A stretch of 64,000 nt of DNA from Bartonella sp. AU16XJBT (GTDB lineage Bacteria; Pseudomonadota; Alphaproteobacteria; Rhizobiales; Rhizobiaceae): NCBI RefSeq assembly GCF_028618665.1, contig NZ_JAQITF010000005.1, positions 1 to 64,000 on the forward strand, read 5' to 3'. The notes under the pieces were generated by a model. That model searched no databases and was not told the DNA's origin. It saw nothing but the letters and a program-made list of their open reading frames with translations. A program made the translations under genes and the position numbers. This document shows positions 47,010 to 56,736 of the stretch, piece by piece (within the stretch, counting starts at the first letter, position 1; each line of letters begins with the position of its first letter).

Positions 47010-47862
47010 TTTCGGTAGATTTGTCTTTAAATGCTTGAAGGAGGAGATAAAAACCTAAAAGAAGCATGGGAAGAGATAAAGCCATGCCATAGGTAAAGCC
47101 TGTAGAATGAAAAAGAGTAGAAAACCATTCTGGATCTTCTTGAGGAGCGCGGTAAACTTCTGAGATACTGCGTGCGATTGCATAACCTATAATAAATATT
47201 CCTGACACAGTCCCGCGGCGTTTGAATGCTTTGAAGGCAAAAATCACAATGAAGAGAATCATGAAGAGAATAAATCCTTCCATGAATGCTTCGTAAAGTT
47301 GGCTTGGATGGCGCGGTAAATAGTAAGGATCTAGGGGAAAACAAACTGCCCAAGGTTGTGTGGTAACGTTGCCCCATAATTCTTGATTGATGAAATTGCA
47401 GATTCGTACAATGCCGATACCAATAGGAGCTCCTGCAGCAATGATATCAAACATGGCTTGTATGTTGATATGATTTTTACGGGCAAACCAGATCATTGCA
47501 ATGATAATGCCAATGAGTCCGCCATGAAAGGACATTCCCCCATCCCATACGGCGATGATGGCACTTGGATGGCTAAAATAGTAAATGGGGTCCCATACAA
47601 GGACTTGTCCTAAACGACCACCGACAACAACACTTATGGCAGACCAGACAACAAAATCTCCGATCTTCTCTTTATCCATAGGAGGGTGGTTTCTATGCCA
47701 TAAAGATGGTTTTTTTAATAATTTTTGCGCATACCACCAAGCAAAAAGAATACCCACAACGTAACCAAGTCCATACCAATGAAGTGTTATGGGGCCTAGC
47801 TGGATAATGACAGGATCAAGAAAAGACGGAAAAGCAATGGCTGGACAGACAAGATTGTTCAT
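46984..47862 (-). CDS. lgt: Prolipoprotein diacylglyceryl transferase Lgt
   Basis: Transfers diacylglycerol from phosphatidylglycerol to the lipobox cysteine of prolipoproteins in the inner membrane. 292 residues with multiple helices, HGGLIGI (from His113), the family signature [15 protein letters not shown] (150-164) and RHPSQLYEA (184-192). It would process the L,D-transpeptidase lipoprotein found in this window. First in the lgt-midA-pgeF group. Confidence 0.96.
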   Translation of the reverse strand: MNNLVCPAIAFPSFLDPVIIQLGPITLHWYGLGYVVGILFAWWYAQKLLKKPSLWHRNHPPMDKEKIGDFVVWSAISVVVGGRLGQVLVWDPIYYFSHPSAIIAVWDGGMSFHGGLIGIIIAMIWFARKNHINIQAMFDIIAAGAPIGIGIVRICNFINQELWGNVTTQPWAVCFPLDPYYLPRHPSQLYEAFMEGFILFMILFIVIFAFKAFKRRGTVSGIFIIGYAIARSISEVYRAPQEDPEWFSTLFHSTGFTYGMALSLPMLLLGFYLLLQAFKDKSTENGIPQRKN

Positions 47863-48166
47863 GAATTAAGCACTTTACATTATATGATATGGATATGAAG
47901 TGACACTGATGATCAGAAATGACAGATGAATGCACAACGGTCAAGTCAGGAAGGAGGCAAGTTAAAAAGGGGAATAAATTTCCACGAGTTTATCGTGGTA
48001 AAAAATTATGGTGATAAAAGGAATATAAAAAATTTTAAACAAAATCGTCATGAAAAATCGGTACAATAAGACAAAAATAGAGTAAAAGGAACAAATTACA
48101 GTATCTAAATGTTATAAGAATACGCTATAATGCGTGCCTCAATATTAAAATTTAAGGAAAAATGTT
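47863..48166. other. Divergent spacer between lgt and the UbiK-like gene
   Basis: A 304-base spacer that holds a perfect inverted repeat CCACGA-GTTTA-TCGTGG at 47982-47998, flanked by AAATTT and TAAAAAATT. It may be an operator or hairpin serving one of the two divergent genes. AAGGAA at 48154 is the ribosome site of the downstream gene. No gene was seen. Confidence 0.5.
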
Positions 48167-48445
48167 ATGCGTAATGGATCAAACCGTATTCTTGATGAAT
48201 TAGCAAAATTAGCAACAGATGCCGCTGACGTCGTGCAAGGTATACGACGTGAAGCTGGAACAGCTTTTCGTGTGCAGGCTGAAAAGATAGCCAACAAACT
48301 TGATCTTGTTTCACGTGAAGAATTTGAGACCTTTAAGGAGATGGTGCTGAAAGTCCATGCTGATAATGCTGATTTGAAAAGGCGTCTTGATGATTTAGAA
48401 AAAGATGATTTAGAAAAAAAGCAGACACGAAAAAAAGTAAAATAG
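48167..48445 (+). CDS. UbiK-like accessory factor (BMFP domain)
   Basis: A 92-residue helical protein: an amphipathic N-terminal helix (ILDELAKLATDAADVVQG), a middle segment ending VSREEFETFKEMV, then a C-terminal coiled coil of D/E and K residues. This is the layout of the BMFP/UbiK accessory factors of aerobic ubiquinone synthesis, which form trimeric coiled coils. The ATG follows AAGGAA. In rhizobia the same gene precedes a YbjN protein, as it does here. Confidence 0.82.
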   Translation: MRNGSNRILDELAKLATDAADVVQGIRREAGTAFRVQAEKIANKLDLVSREEFETFKEMVLKVHADNADLKRRLDDLEKDDLEKKQTRKKVK

Positions 48446-48823
48446 TTTTTCTAAAAAAAGAATCTTCAAAAAAATATCCCCAATTTTTCAATATGATGCG
48501 TGAAACTAAAAAATGCTTAATCTTGAGTCTGTTAGAGGGGAGCATTTGTCTATTTTTAATTTTTTTTGGGGGTAAAATACATTTTTTTGAATCAGGGGGG
48601 CTGGCGCTATGAAATTGTATCAATACACTGAAAAGACTTGATGATTCGTTTGATGATTATCAGGTTGCCCTAAAGAGCGCGATTGTGTTCTGGGGGGGTG
48701 TGTAGTATCGATGTTTTTAATGTGTATTTGTTTGGTGTAAAGGTTCTGATTGTAACAAAATATTGTTACAATTTAAGCCGTTTATATTCTGTTGACAATG
48801 TTTTAAGATGATTGAGGATTGTG
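48446..48823. other. Spacer with an operator-like palindrome
   Basis: 378 bases without a gene. The only clear structure is the palindrome at 48749-48772, described separately. Confidence 0.5.
48749..48772. promoter_or_regulatory. 24-base palindrome upstream of the YbjN gene
   Basis: ATTGTAACAA-AATA-TTGTTACAAT is a perfect palindrome with 10-base arms. It ends 51 bases before the ATG of the YbjN gene. A TTGACA (48792-48797) follows. The symmetry and position fit an operator for a dimeric regulator. No T-run follows, so it is unlikely to be a terminator. Confidence 0.5.
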
Positions 48824-49324
48824 ATGAGGCTTGCATTTTGCGCCACAGAAAGAAAAGAGCATCCTGTTGATTTTATCGAACAGATTGCCTGTGAATATGA
48901 TTGGTCGTTTGAGCGGGATGCACAAGATGAAATTAGCGTTTGTGTGGAAGGAAAACGGGCAAATTATCGTCTTGCTTTTTCGTGGATGGAAGAGCATGAA
49001 GCACTTCATTTGGCTTGTTCATTTGATCTTTCTATTGAAAATGCTCGAACAGCTGAAATACAACGCTTATTGCTAGCGATTAATGAAAAGTTGTTGTTGG
49101 GACATTTTGATTACTGGCAAAGAAATAATTCTGTTATTTATCGGCAAGGTCTTCTTTTGGCTGGCGGAGTGCATCCATCTCATATACAGGTTGAAACATT
49201 GTTGATACACGCACTTAAAGCCTGTGAAAGCCATTATGTTGCCTTTCAGATGGTGGCTTTATCGGGGGAAAGCGCTTACAAGGCATTGCAATACACTTTG
49301 TTTGAAACTGTAGGGAATGCTTAA
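48824..49324 (+). CDS. YbjN domain-containing protein
   Basis: A 166-residue cytoplasmic protein of the YbjN family, whose role is unsettled but has been linked to stress and motility regulation in enterobacteria. The ATG at 48824 follows TGAGGA; a TTG at 48812 would add four residues. The fold is seen in RANYRLAFSWMEEHEALHLACSFDL and GHFDYWQRNNSVIYRQGLLL. In related rhizobia proC usually follows, but here an EnvZ-type kinase gene comes in on the opposite strand, so the neighbourhood has been rearranged. Confidence 0.75.
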   Translation: MRLAFCATERKEHPVDFIEQIACEYDWSFERDAQDEISVCVEGKRANYRLAFSWMEEHEALHLACSFDLSIENARTAEIQRLLLAINEKLLLGHFDYWQRNNSVIYRQGLLLAGGVHPSHIQVETLLIHALKACESHYVAFQMVALSGESAYKALQYTLFETVGNA

Positions 49325-49370
49325 AATATCAAGCCTGTTATTTTTTATAGACGGTTTGCTGAAAGATTGC

Positions 49371-50711
49371 TCATAGGGGGATATCAAGAATAGCGCGTAC
49401 TCCCCCAAGAGGACTCTCATCGAGTTGTATATTGCCACCATGGCTGCGTGCTATGTCTTGGGCAATAGAAAGACCAAGTCCTGTTCCACTTGCATCTTGA
49501 TTACGAGCTTTATCAAGTCTAAAGAATGGTTTAAAAACTTCTGTACGCATATCTTTATGAATTCCAGGTCCATCATCGTCGATGATCAATATAAAAGATT
49601 CCTGTTGAGAGTTGGCTGTTAGTTTAATGGTCATGCCGTAACAAAATGCATTTGAGACAAGATTGCTGACCAAGCGTGTGAAAGCATGGGGGCGTACTTG
49701 TATTTGTGTAGGGCCTTCAATGGTATAAGAAAATTGACGTTTGTGAAGATGGGCATCAGCGGAGAATTTTTGCATAAGAGCATTTAAATCAAAGGTCTTG
49801 ACACTTTCACTTCCTTCACCACGGGCAAAAGCAAGATAATCTTCTAACATATTTTGCATATCACTGACATCCTGCTCAAGCGGTTTAATATCAAAATCAG
49901 TATTTGCTAATGCTAGCTGAAGTTTAAAACGTGTAAGAATAGTTCTTAAATCATGGCTTACACCTGAGAGCATCATAGTGCGTTGTTCTATTTGCCGCTC
50001 AATACGTTCGCGCATGCGTAAAAAAGCAATGCCAGCACGACGAACTTCATCGGCTCCTTGTGGTTGAAATCCTTTTGGTAAAGGACGACCACGTCCAAAA
50101 CTTTCAGCCGCTTCAGCCAATTGTTGAATGGGGTTGATTTGGTTGCGCAAGAAATAAATTGCTATCAGCAATAAAACAAGGGCTGTTCCTACCATCCAGC
50201 TTAAAAAAATAGCGGTGTTGGAAGCATAAGCTTGACTGCGTGGAGCAAAGACGCGCAAGATGTTGTGACCAAGATGGATACGGATTTCAACAAGATCAGA
50301 ATCCCCTACGGTATCAATCCAGAAGGGGCGATTAATTTGGCGGGTGATTTCTTCACTGAGAAAATAATCAAGAATTGCAAAAAATGGCTTAGGTCCTGGA
50401 AGGGGTAAGGGGGCAGGAGAGAGAATAGAAATATTTAATCCCATACGTTGTTGTGCAATACGCTTGATATCTTCATAATTATCTTGTTGTGGATATGTTT
50501 CAATAATATCAATAATGGCTGAAATATCATGTACGACAGCTGTTGAAAGACGCTCAGTTACCATTTGCCAATGACGTTCCATAAAGACGTAAGCAATGAC
50601 CGTTTGCAGAAGTACCATGGGAGCGATAATAATGATCAAAGAGCGAGCATAAAGCCGTTTAGGCATCTTTTTCGTTAACCATCGAAAAAAAAATCTTAAA
50701 GGTTTGATCAT
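49371..50711 (-). CDS. EnvZ-type sensor histidine kinase
   Basis: A 446-residue membrane kinase: transmembrane helices at about 22-44 and 168-188, a roughly 120-residue periplasmic domain, HAMP (about 190-242), and an H-box with His253 in GVSHDLRTILTRFKL. The N-box is NLVSNAFCYG, G1 DDDGPGI, G2 GTGLGLSIA. The proline usual after HDLRT is replaced by isoleucine. The partner regulator lies 12 bases upstream in the same operon. The pair resembles the rhizobial OmpR/EnvZ-type system; its stimulus is unknown. Confidence 0.87.
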   Translation of the reverse strand: MIKPLRFFFRWLTKKMPKRLYARSLIIIIAPMVLLQTVIAYVFMERHWQMVTERLSTAVVHDISAIIDIIETYPQQDNYEDIKRIAQQRMGLNISILSPAPLPLPGPKPFFAILDYFLSEEITRQINRPFWIDTVGDSDLVEIRIHLGHNILRVFAPRSQAYASNTAIFLSWMVGTALVLLLIAIYFLRNQINPIQQLAEAAESFGRGRPLPKGFQPQGADEVRRAGIAFLRMRERIERQIEQRTMMLSGVSHDLRTILTRFKLQLALANTDFDIKPLEQDVSDMQNMLEDYLAFARGEGSESVKTFDLNALMQKFSADAHLHKRQFSYTIEGPTQIQVRPHAFTRLVSNLVSNAFCYGMTIKLTANSQQESFILIIDDDGPGIHKDMRTEVFKPFFRLDKARNQDASGTGLGLSIAQDIARSHGGNIQLDESPLGGVRAILDIPL

Positions 50712-50723
50712 TTTTGCGTGTGC

Positions 50724-51428
50724 CTATTCAATTGAGAGTTTATACCCTATTCCTCGCACGGTTTGGAGCCATATGGGCAGTGCTGGATTTTTTTCGATTT
50801 TACGACGAAGGCGGTTGATTTGTACATCAATAGCACGTTCACCGATCGTGTTGTCATCCATTGCAAATTGATGGCGCGGAATGATGCTCCCTGCATTTTC
50901 GGCAAAAATGACCATCATTTTTTGTTCTTTATCGGTTAACTTAATAATTTCTCCTCCCCTTTTGAGTTCGCGCCGTGAAATCGAAAATATATAAGGTCCA
51001 AAAACGATTTGCTCAATTTTGGGTTGGCTAAGGGGAAAACCACGTCGTAAAATGGCGTTGATGCGAAGGAGAAGTTCACGAGGATCAAATGGCTTAGCCA
51101 GATAATCATCTGCGCCTGCTTCTAATCCACGGATACGACTGTCTGTTTCTGATAAAGCTGTTAGCATGAGGATAGGAACCTCTTTTGTTTGGCGGAGTGA
51201 ATGGGTAAGGTTGATACCGTTTTCGCCAGGCATCATGACATCAATGATAAGAAGATCAAAGTCTAAACGTGCCAACAGTCGTCTTGCTTCATTAGCATTG
51301 GCTGAAACTGAAACACGAAATCCATTGTTAATGAGAAACTGAAATAAAAGATTGCGAATACGTGTATCATCATCAATCACAAGAAGGTGAGGGGCATCGT
51401 CACACAAAACTTGAACGTGATTGGTCAT
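50724..51428 (-). CDS. OmpR-type response regulator
   Basis: A 234-residue response regulator: receiver with Asp19/Asp20 acidic pair, phospho-acceptor Asp63 in LIIDVMMPG, Lys in YLAKPFD, and a winged-helix DNA-binding domain ending RAIDVQINRLRRKIE and TVRGIGYKL. It is the first gene of a two-gene minus-strand operon with the EnvZ-type kinase. Divergent from the MBL-fold gene, with a 154-base promoter spacer. Confidence 0.88.
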   Translation of the reverse strand: MTNHVQVLCDDAPHLLVIDDDTRIRNLLFQFLINNGFRVSVSANANEARRLLARLDFDLLIIDVMMPGENGINLTHSLRQTKEVPILMLTALSETDSRIRGLEAGADDYLAKPFDPRELLLRINAILRRGFPLSQPKIEQIVFGPYIFSISRRELKRGGEIIKLTDKEQKMMVIFAENAGSIIPRHQFAMDDNTIGERAIDVQINRLRRKIEKNPALPIWLQTVRGIGYKLSIE

Positions 51429-51582
51429 TCTTCAAAACCTTTAAATTATTTCTTCAAAAAATTTAACTTTACATAAGTTGCACAAAGCTGTCGAGCAGGC
51501 TATCCTATAGAAAAAAGGGAATGTTCCTTGTAAGCTTGAAGAAGGTAAGCTTCAAAAAGATTTACTTTAAATAAAGGATTTC

Positions 51583-52251
51583 ATGAGTCATTTTAGTGCA
51601 CATATTATTCCGGTTACGCCTTTTCAGCAAAATTGCACTCTGCTTTTTGATAAAGAACAAAAAGTAGGGGTTTTAGTGGATCCTGGTGGAGATTGGCTTC
51701 TAATTCAAGAAGTCATTAAAAAGGAGGGTATTACCGTTGAAGCGATTTGGATAACACATGGTCATTTTGATCATGTGGGAGCTGCAATGCAAGCTAAAGA
51801 AGCCCTTAATGTTAAAATTATCGGTTCACACTGCGATGATAAGCCTGTGATGGATGCTGTGGTTGAGAGTGCAAGAAGCTATGGTATCACGGATGCCTCT
51901 GTGTGTATTCCTGATCAATGGTTAGAAGATGGCGATAGTGTCCGTTTTGCTGAACATGTGTTCAGGGTTTTTCATACACCAGGGCATTCTCCTGGTCATG
52001 TTATTTATTTTAATGAAAAAGAACGTTTCGCTTTACTGGGTGATGTTCTCTTTCGTGGTTCTATCGGACGTACAGATTTTCCTTTTTGTTCTCATGAAAA
52101 ATTGATAACATCACTTCGAGAAAAAGTTTTGCCTTTAGGGGATGATGTTCGTTTTATCTGTGGGCATGGTCCTGGAAGTCATATAGGCTACGAGCGTCAG
52201 TGGAATCCTTTTCTTCAAGATCTCAGTACATACCCCCCCAAAACGCTTTAA
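51583..52251 (+). CDS. MBL-fold metallohydrolase (glyoxalase II-like)
   Basis: A 222-residue metallo-beta-lactamase-fold enzyme with THGHFDH (58-64), HTPGHSPGH (about 129-137), GDVLFRGSIGRTDFP and a late CGHGPGS. These give a complete binuclear metal site. It belongs to the YcbL-like short glyoxalase II group that hydrolyses thioesters; the exact substrate is open. The stop codon lies inside the terminator hairpin described below. Confidence 0.88.
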   Translation: MSHFSAHIIPVTPFQQNCTLLFDKEQKVGVLVDPGGDWLLIQEVIKKEGITVEAIWITHGHFDHVGAAMQAKEALNVKIIGSHCDDKPVMDAVVESARSYGITDASVCIPDQWLEDGDSVRFAEHVFRVFHTPGHSPGHVIYFNEKERFALLGDVLFRGSIGRTDFPFCSHEKLITSLREKVLPLGDDVRFICGHGPGSHIGYERQWNPFLQDLSTYPPKTL

Positions 52252-52265
52252 AGCGTTTTGAGGGG
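52235..52265. terminator. Bidirectional terminator hairpin
   Basis: CCCC-CAAAACGCTTT / AAAGCGTTTTG-A-GGGG forms a long stem between convergent genes. The TAA stop of the MBL-fold gene lies within the stem. It ends in no long T-run on the plus strand but symmetry makes it suitable for both directions. Confidence 0.7.
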
Positions 52266-52298
52266 CCACTTAAATTTTTCTAAGCCAAAGCAAAGATG

Positions 52299-53021
52299 TT
52301 AGTTCAATGGGGCATAACAAAAGTGGTCTTGTCCATCATAGCCTCGAAAAGTACCTGTTTGGGGATTAAATGAACGGTACTTTTTCTTGCAATATTGAAG
52401 CCAGCTACGAGTCCATGGTCGCTGGAACGGCTGATAGGTAGCTGTTGACTGAGATTCATAAATGATTTCGGTTTGTGGAACTTGTTGATACAGCACTTGC
52501 GGAACTTCTTGATATACGACTTGTCCTTGTGGTACAGGTTGATAGATAATTTGTGGCGGTTCTGGTTTTTTTAAAACATTGCCAAGAATTGCTCCTGCCG
52601 CGAGACCAAGAATACCTGCTGCTAAAGCATCCCCTGAGTTATCGCGCGTCACATGATGCTCATATATATGATGATGTGTTGTCTTTTCGCGTTCAATGTA
52701 ACGATATGTTTTGTGTTCAACATAATGACGATCATATTCTCGCCTTTTATGGTCAACATGATGGTAGGGATAAGTATGAGAAGAGTGATATCTTTCAAAA
52801 TTAGAACGGCTGTTAGAATGATAAGAAGGAAAATAGGAATTCATTCCGTTTCTCATATCCCCCATTTGCTCATCCATACTTTTTCTCATATCATTTATTT
52901 GCTTCTCAATATGATTTTCACTATGCATCCATTTCATATCCGCAAGCACTGTACTGAGTGGCATCAAAATGGTTGCGACTGATACCACTGATAACACCGC
53001 TAATTTACTCGATCTTCTCAT
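52299..53021 (-). CDS. Exported His-rich glycine-zipper protein with BA14K domain
   Basis: A 240-residue exported protein. It has a signal peptide (about 1-27), a histidine/tyrosine-rich middle (about 66-125, containing several HH and HHH runs), and a glycine-zipper helix (GDALAAGILGLAAGAILGNVL, about 130-150). Pro-rich repeats of the type VPQ follow (163-190). It ends in a C-terminal BA14K domain (SWLQYCKKKYRSFNPQTGTF with DGQDHFC, about 208-237) whose two Cys probably pair. BA14K proteins are immunoreactive and lectin-like in Brucella. The histidine region may bind metal or heme, which is inference. Confidence 0.82.
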   Translation of the reverse strand: MRRSSKLAVLSVVSVATILMPLSTVLADMKWMHSENHIEKQINDMRKSMDEQMGDMRNGMNSYFPSYHSNSRSNFERYHSSHTYPYHHVDHKRREYDRHYVEHKTYRYIEREKTTHHHIYEHHVTRDNSGDALAAGILGLAAGAILGNVLKKPEPPQIIYQPVPQGQVVYQEVPQVLYQQVPQTEIIYESQSTATYQPFQRPWTRSWLQYCKKKYRSFNPQTGTFRGYDGQDHFCYAPLN

Positions 53022-54294
53022 AGCGACACTCCTTAACTTAAATTCATATTTTTCTCACATCATACATGTGACAAACTGAATATAATCTGAACGACTTTTG
53101 ATTTTATTTTGAAAAAACGAATAAAGAGCTATTTGGTTGACAAAAAATGATAAAATAAACAGGAAATAAAGATCACCTTTCATAAAATAAAGACATCTAT
53201 TGATGTTAATTGACAAAAATTATTTTATAAAATCTCATTTTTTACAAGAGTAACAAAGCTTTTTATTCAATAGTAGTTCTTGCATCAATGGATTCCACAT
53301 AACTTTAAAAAATAAAAATATGAATAAAAAATATTATTAATTTTATCATAGACATATACTTTTATAACAAGGAGATATGTTGTATTTTTTGAGCGCATAG
53401 ATCATGATTCACTTTTCGATAAGTTAAGTTTTTTCAGTAGATTTGGAAGAAAAATGAGTGAGCAATGCGCTTTTCTTCAAGAGATTTGCAATTTTTTGCA
53501 GAAAAGAAGCAAATGGTTATGATAAAGATTTTTACAATTAAATTTTCGTACCTATTTCATCGTGGTGCTGTTTCTATGTTTTCTAAAGCTTTTTGTTGTT
53601 TTCAATCTCATTTCAGCATATTTTCTCGTGTATGCAGCATCATCTTTACACTTATAAAAATACAAGAGTGATGACATCATTATATTTATGAACTCTTCAT
53701 TTTGCGATCGGTCTTGGCATTGAGATAGTTTAGAAGAGATGAGAGTTTTTTTTAATGAGTTTTATTTAAGCGGGTCATTTTTATCAGGTGTAAGACGAAC
53801 GTTTTGTTTTATCATGAACAGGTTTGAAATAAGAAAATCTCACGGCGCTTTTGCTTCTTATACAATATGAAAAACGATAAATTACATTTATAAATCAATT
53901 TTTGTGGTCATAAAAAATATTCTCTTTAATTTATTATTATTGATTGAGAATTTAGAAGTATTGTTAGAAAATCTTATAGCTTTTCAGTATCATATATTTA
54001 AATAAGAAAAAATTGTCTAAAAAGACTCATATTTGAAGTTTTTTAAAGTATCCTTTTTTCATTACATGAGACATTTCTATTGAAGTATAGAGCATGTTTT
54101 GTTTGTGCGTATTTCGTGTGGAATTTCAGAAATTCAAGGTTTATTTGAGAGGCTTTAAGATTTTTAGATTATTTTTTTGCAAAATTTTTCTTTTTTTGAT
54201 TTTTAAAAACGTTGGTATCTATGGATAAACCTTCGTGATCAAGATTTATGTCATTTAAGAGTTAATGTGCTCATGAGTAGGCTGTTTGCTATGG
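53022..54294. other. Long spacer holding dispersed repeat copy 8
   Basis: At 1273 bases this is one of the largest gaps in the window. It holds repeat copy 8 (about 53570-53905). A 68-codon frame at 53465-53671 is not convincing. The remainder is AT-rich and without recognised structure. Confidence 0.5.
53570..53905 (-). repeat. Dispersed intergenic repeat, copy 8 (minus orientation)
   Basis: Read on the minus strand: head TTGATTTATAAATGTAATTTA (53885-53905), TTTTTCATATTGTATAAGAAG, then CCGTGAGATTTTCTTATTTC and AAACCTGTTCATGA (53810-53850), TCTTACACCTGATAAA. The tail is strongly diverged and the lower boundary is uncertain. Confidence 0.6.
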
Positions 54295-56430
54295 CTATTT
54301 TAAGGGGTCATCCGCGATTGCGAGTTCTATTTTCTGGAGTCGTTTTATTTCATCACGAAGTCGCGCTGCTTCTTCAAAATTAAGATCCGCTGCTGCTTTA
54401 CGCATTGATTTTTCCAGAGATTGAATATGGCTTGCTAAATTTTTACGATCCACATTATTTTGCGTGATAAAATTAGAAATATTTGTAAGAGTTTGATGGT
54501 TTTCACTTCCTGCATTGAGAATATCGTTGATATTTTTTTTGATACTGGTTGGTGTGATATGATGCTCTTTATTGTAGGTTATCTGTTTTTGTCGACGTCT
54601 TTGTGTTTCTTGTAAGGCACGTTCTATAGAGCCCGTAATTGTATCCGCATAAAGAATAACACGACCATCTACATTGCGTGCGGCGCGACCGATGGTTTGT
54701 ACGAGTGAGGTTTCTGAGCGCAAAAAACCCTCTTTATCGGCATCTAGTATGGCAACAAAACCGCATTCTGGAATATCCAAACCTTCTCGAAGGAGGTTGA
54801 TCCCAATGAGGACATCAAAGGTGCCAAGTCGCAGATCACGAAGAATTTCAATCCGCTCTAATGTATCAATATCAGAATGCATATAGCGTACGCGAATACC
54901 TTGTTCGTGGAGATATTCCGTTAAATCTTCGGCCATACGCTTGGTGAGGACAGTGACCAATGTACGGTAGCCTTTTTGAATAGTTTTACGAATTTCATTG
55001 ACAACATCATCAACTTGAGTGCGTGCTGGACGAACTTCTGTTTCTGGATCAACAAGCCCTGTTGGGCGAATAATTTGTTCAGCAAAAATACCATGGGATT
55101 GTTCTATTTCCCAGTGTCCTGGTGTTGCGGAGACAGCAATTGTTTGTGGGCGCATAGCGTCCCATTCTTCAAAGCGCAAAGGACGGTTGTCCATACAGGA
55201 AGGGAGGCGAAAACCATATTCTGCTAGAGTGGCTTTTCTGCGAAAGTCACCGCGATACATGCCACCAATTTGGGGAATCGTTACATGGCTTTCATCGATA
55301 AAAACAAGAGCATTGAGTGGAATATATTCGAATAAGGTTGGTGGTGGTTCACCAGGATTTCGTCCTGTTAAATAACGTGAATAATTTTCAATTCCCGGAC
55401 ATGAACCCGTTGTTTCTAACATTTCTAAATCAAAAATTGTACGCTGTTCTAAGCGTTGTGCTTCTAAAAGCCGTCCAGCAGCATTCAATTCATCAAGACG
55501 TTGAACCAGTTCCATTTTGATGGCTTTCATTGCTTGATTTAAGGTTGGACGCGGTATTACGTAGTGTGAATTGGCATAAATTTTAATAGATTGAAGATCC
55601 TCTGTTTTTTGTCCCGTTAGAGGATCAAATTCCGTAATTGTTTCTACTTCATCGCCAAAGAGCGAGATACGCCAAGCACGATCTTCAAGGTGGACTGGAA
55701 AAACTTCAATGGTATCTCCTCGCACACGAAAAGAACCACGAGTGAAATTGATATCTTGTCGATAATACTGTTGAGAAACTAAATCAGCCAAGAATTTTCG
55801 TTGATTGAGTTTGTCCCCTTTTTGTATTTGTAAAGTCATGGCCGTATAGGTTTCTACCGAGCCAATCCCGTAGATACAGGAGACAGATGCAACAATAATG
55901 ACGTCATCACGCTCTAAGACAGCACGTGTTGCAGCATGGCGCATACGGTCGATTTGTTCATTAGTAGAGGATTCTTTTTCAATATAAGTGTCAGAGCGTG
56001 CAACATAGGCTTCTGGTTGATAATAGTCATAATAAGAAACAAAATATTCGACAGCATTGTGAGGAAAAAAGTTTTTAAATTCCCCATAAAGCTGGGCGGC
56101 TAAAGTTTTATTGGGGGCTAAAATGAGAGCTGGACGTTGTGTTTTTTCAATGACTTTCGCCATTGTATAGGTTTTGCCTGAGCCAGTAACCCCCAAAAGC
56201 ACTTGTGTACGTTCATCCTTTTCAATTCCCTCAACCAGAGTTTTAATGGCTTGAGGCTGATCTCCCGCCGGTTTAAAGGATGTTGCGAGTTGAAACGGAA
56301 TACCACCTTCAGATTTTTCAGGAGGAATAGGGCGGTGAGGTGTCCATAATGCACCATTTTTAAAAAGAGGATTACCTGAAGCAATGAGAGCAGAAAGAGC
56401 TTCTACGGTTGCAGTAACACCATTTTTCAT
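54295..56430 (-). CDS. uvrB: Excinuclease ABC subunit UvrB
   Basis: Damage-verification helicase of nucleotide excision repair. 711 residues: Walker A GVTGSGKT (80-87), beta-hairpin region [16 protein letters not shown] (about 131-146), helicase motif DESH and [12 protein letters not shown], and the C-terminal UVR domain that binds UvrC (about 672-700). The N-terminal extension found in many rhizobial UvrB proteins is short here. It stands alone on the minus strand, and all motifs are intact. Confidence 0.96.
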   Translation of the reverse strand: MKNGVTATVEALSALIASGNPLFKNGALWTPHRPIPPEKSEGGIPFQLATSFKPAGDQPQAIKTLVEGIEKDERTQVLLGVTGSGKTYTMAKVIEKTQRPALILAPNKTLAAQLYGEFKNFFPHNAVEYFVSYYDYYQPEAYVARSDTYIEKESSTNEQIDRMRHAATRAVLERDDVIIVASVSCIYGIGSVETYTAMTLQIQKGDKLNQRKFLADLVSQQYYRQDINFTRGSFRVRGDTIEVFPVHLEDRAWRISLFGDEVETITEFDPLTGQKTEDLQSIKIYANSHYVIPRPTLNQAMKAIKMELVQRLDELNAAGRLLEAQRLEQRTIFDLEMLETTGSCPGIENYSRYLTGRNPGEPPPTLFEYIPLNALVFIDESHVTIPQIGGMYRGDFRRKATLAEYGFRLPSCMDNRPLRFEEWDAMRPQTIAVSATPGHWEIEQSHGIFAEQIIRPTGLVDPETEVRPARTQVDDVVNEIRKTIQKGYRTLVTVLTKRMAEDLTEYLHEQGIRVRYMHSDIDTLERIEILRDLRLGTFDVLIGINLLREGLDIPECGFVAILDADKEGFLRSETSLVQTIGRAARNVDGRVILYADTITGSIERALQETQRRRQKQITYNKEHHITPTSIKKNINDILNAGSENHQTLTNISNFITQNNVDRKNLASHIQSLEKSMRKAAADLNFEEAARLRDEIKRLQKIELAIADDPLK

Positions 56431-56736
56431 TGTTGTATCCTTTGATAGAAAAGTGCTGGTGATTTTAAAGGAAATACTAATTTTTACAATTTCATTACGA
56501 TAACAGCAAAACGTTATTAAACAGGTTTATTTTGGTTTACTGGTACTTTCATGAGGATATTGATCAAGTTTTTTCTATGTGACTAATTCTTCGAAATGTT
56601 TCTTTGGAGGGGGCATATTTGTGGTTGTTCGTGAACACTATTGCATTCTTGCCATGATGATCTTCAAGAGGGCAATAATAAGTTATCATGGCTGTTATGA
56701 AGAATAATCATATGGGGTCTGTTTTGGAACTAAAGA
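56431..56736. other. Spacer downstream of the SH3b gene
   Basis: A 306-base spacer between two minus-strand genes; it should carry the uvrB promoter. A 17-base sequence (GTTTTGGAACTAAAGAC) is repeated at 56721-56737 and 56742-56758 across the end of the SH3b gene. Nothing else was seen. Confidence 0.5.

Noticed and set aside
53465-53671. A 68-codon frame in the BA14K-uvrB spacer
   Set aside because: No ribosome site, low-complexity composition, and overlap with the probable tail of repeat copy 8.
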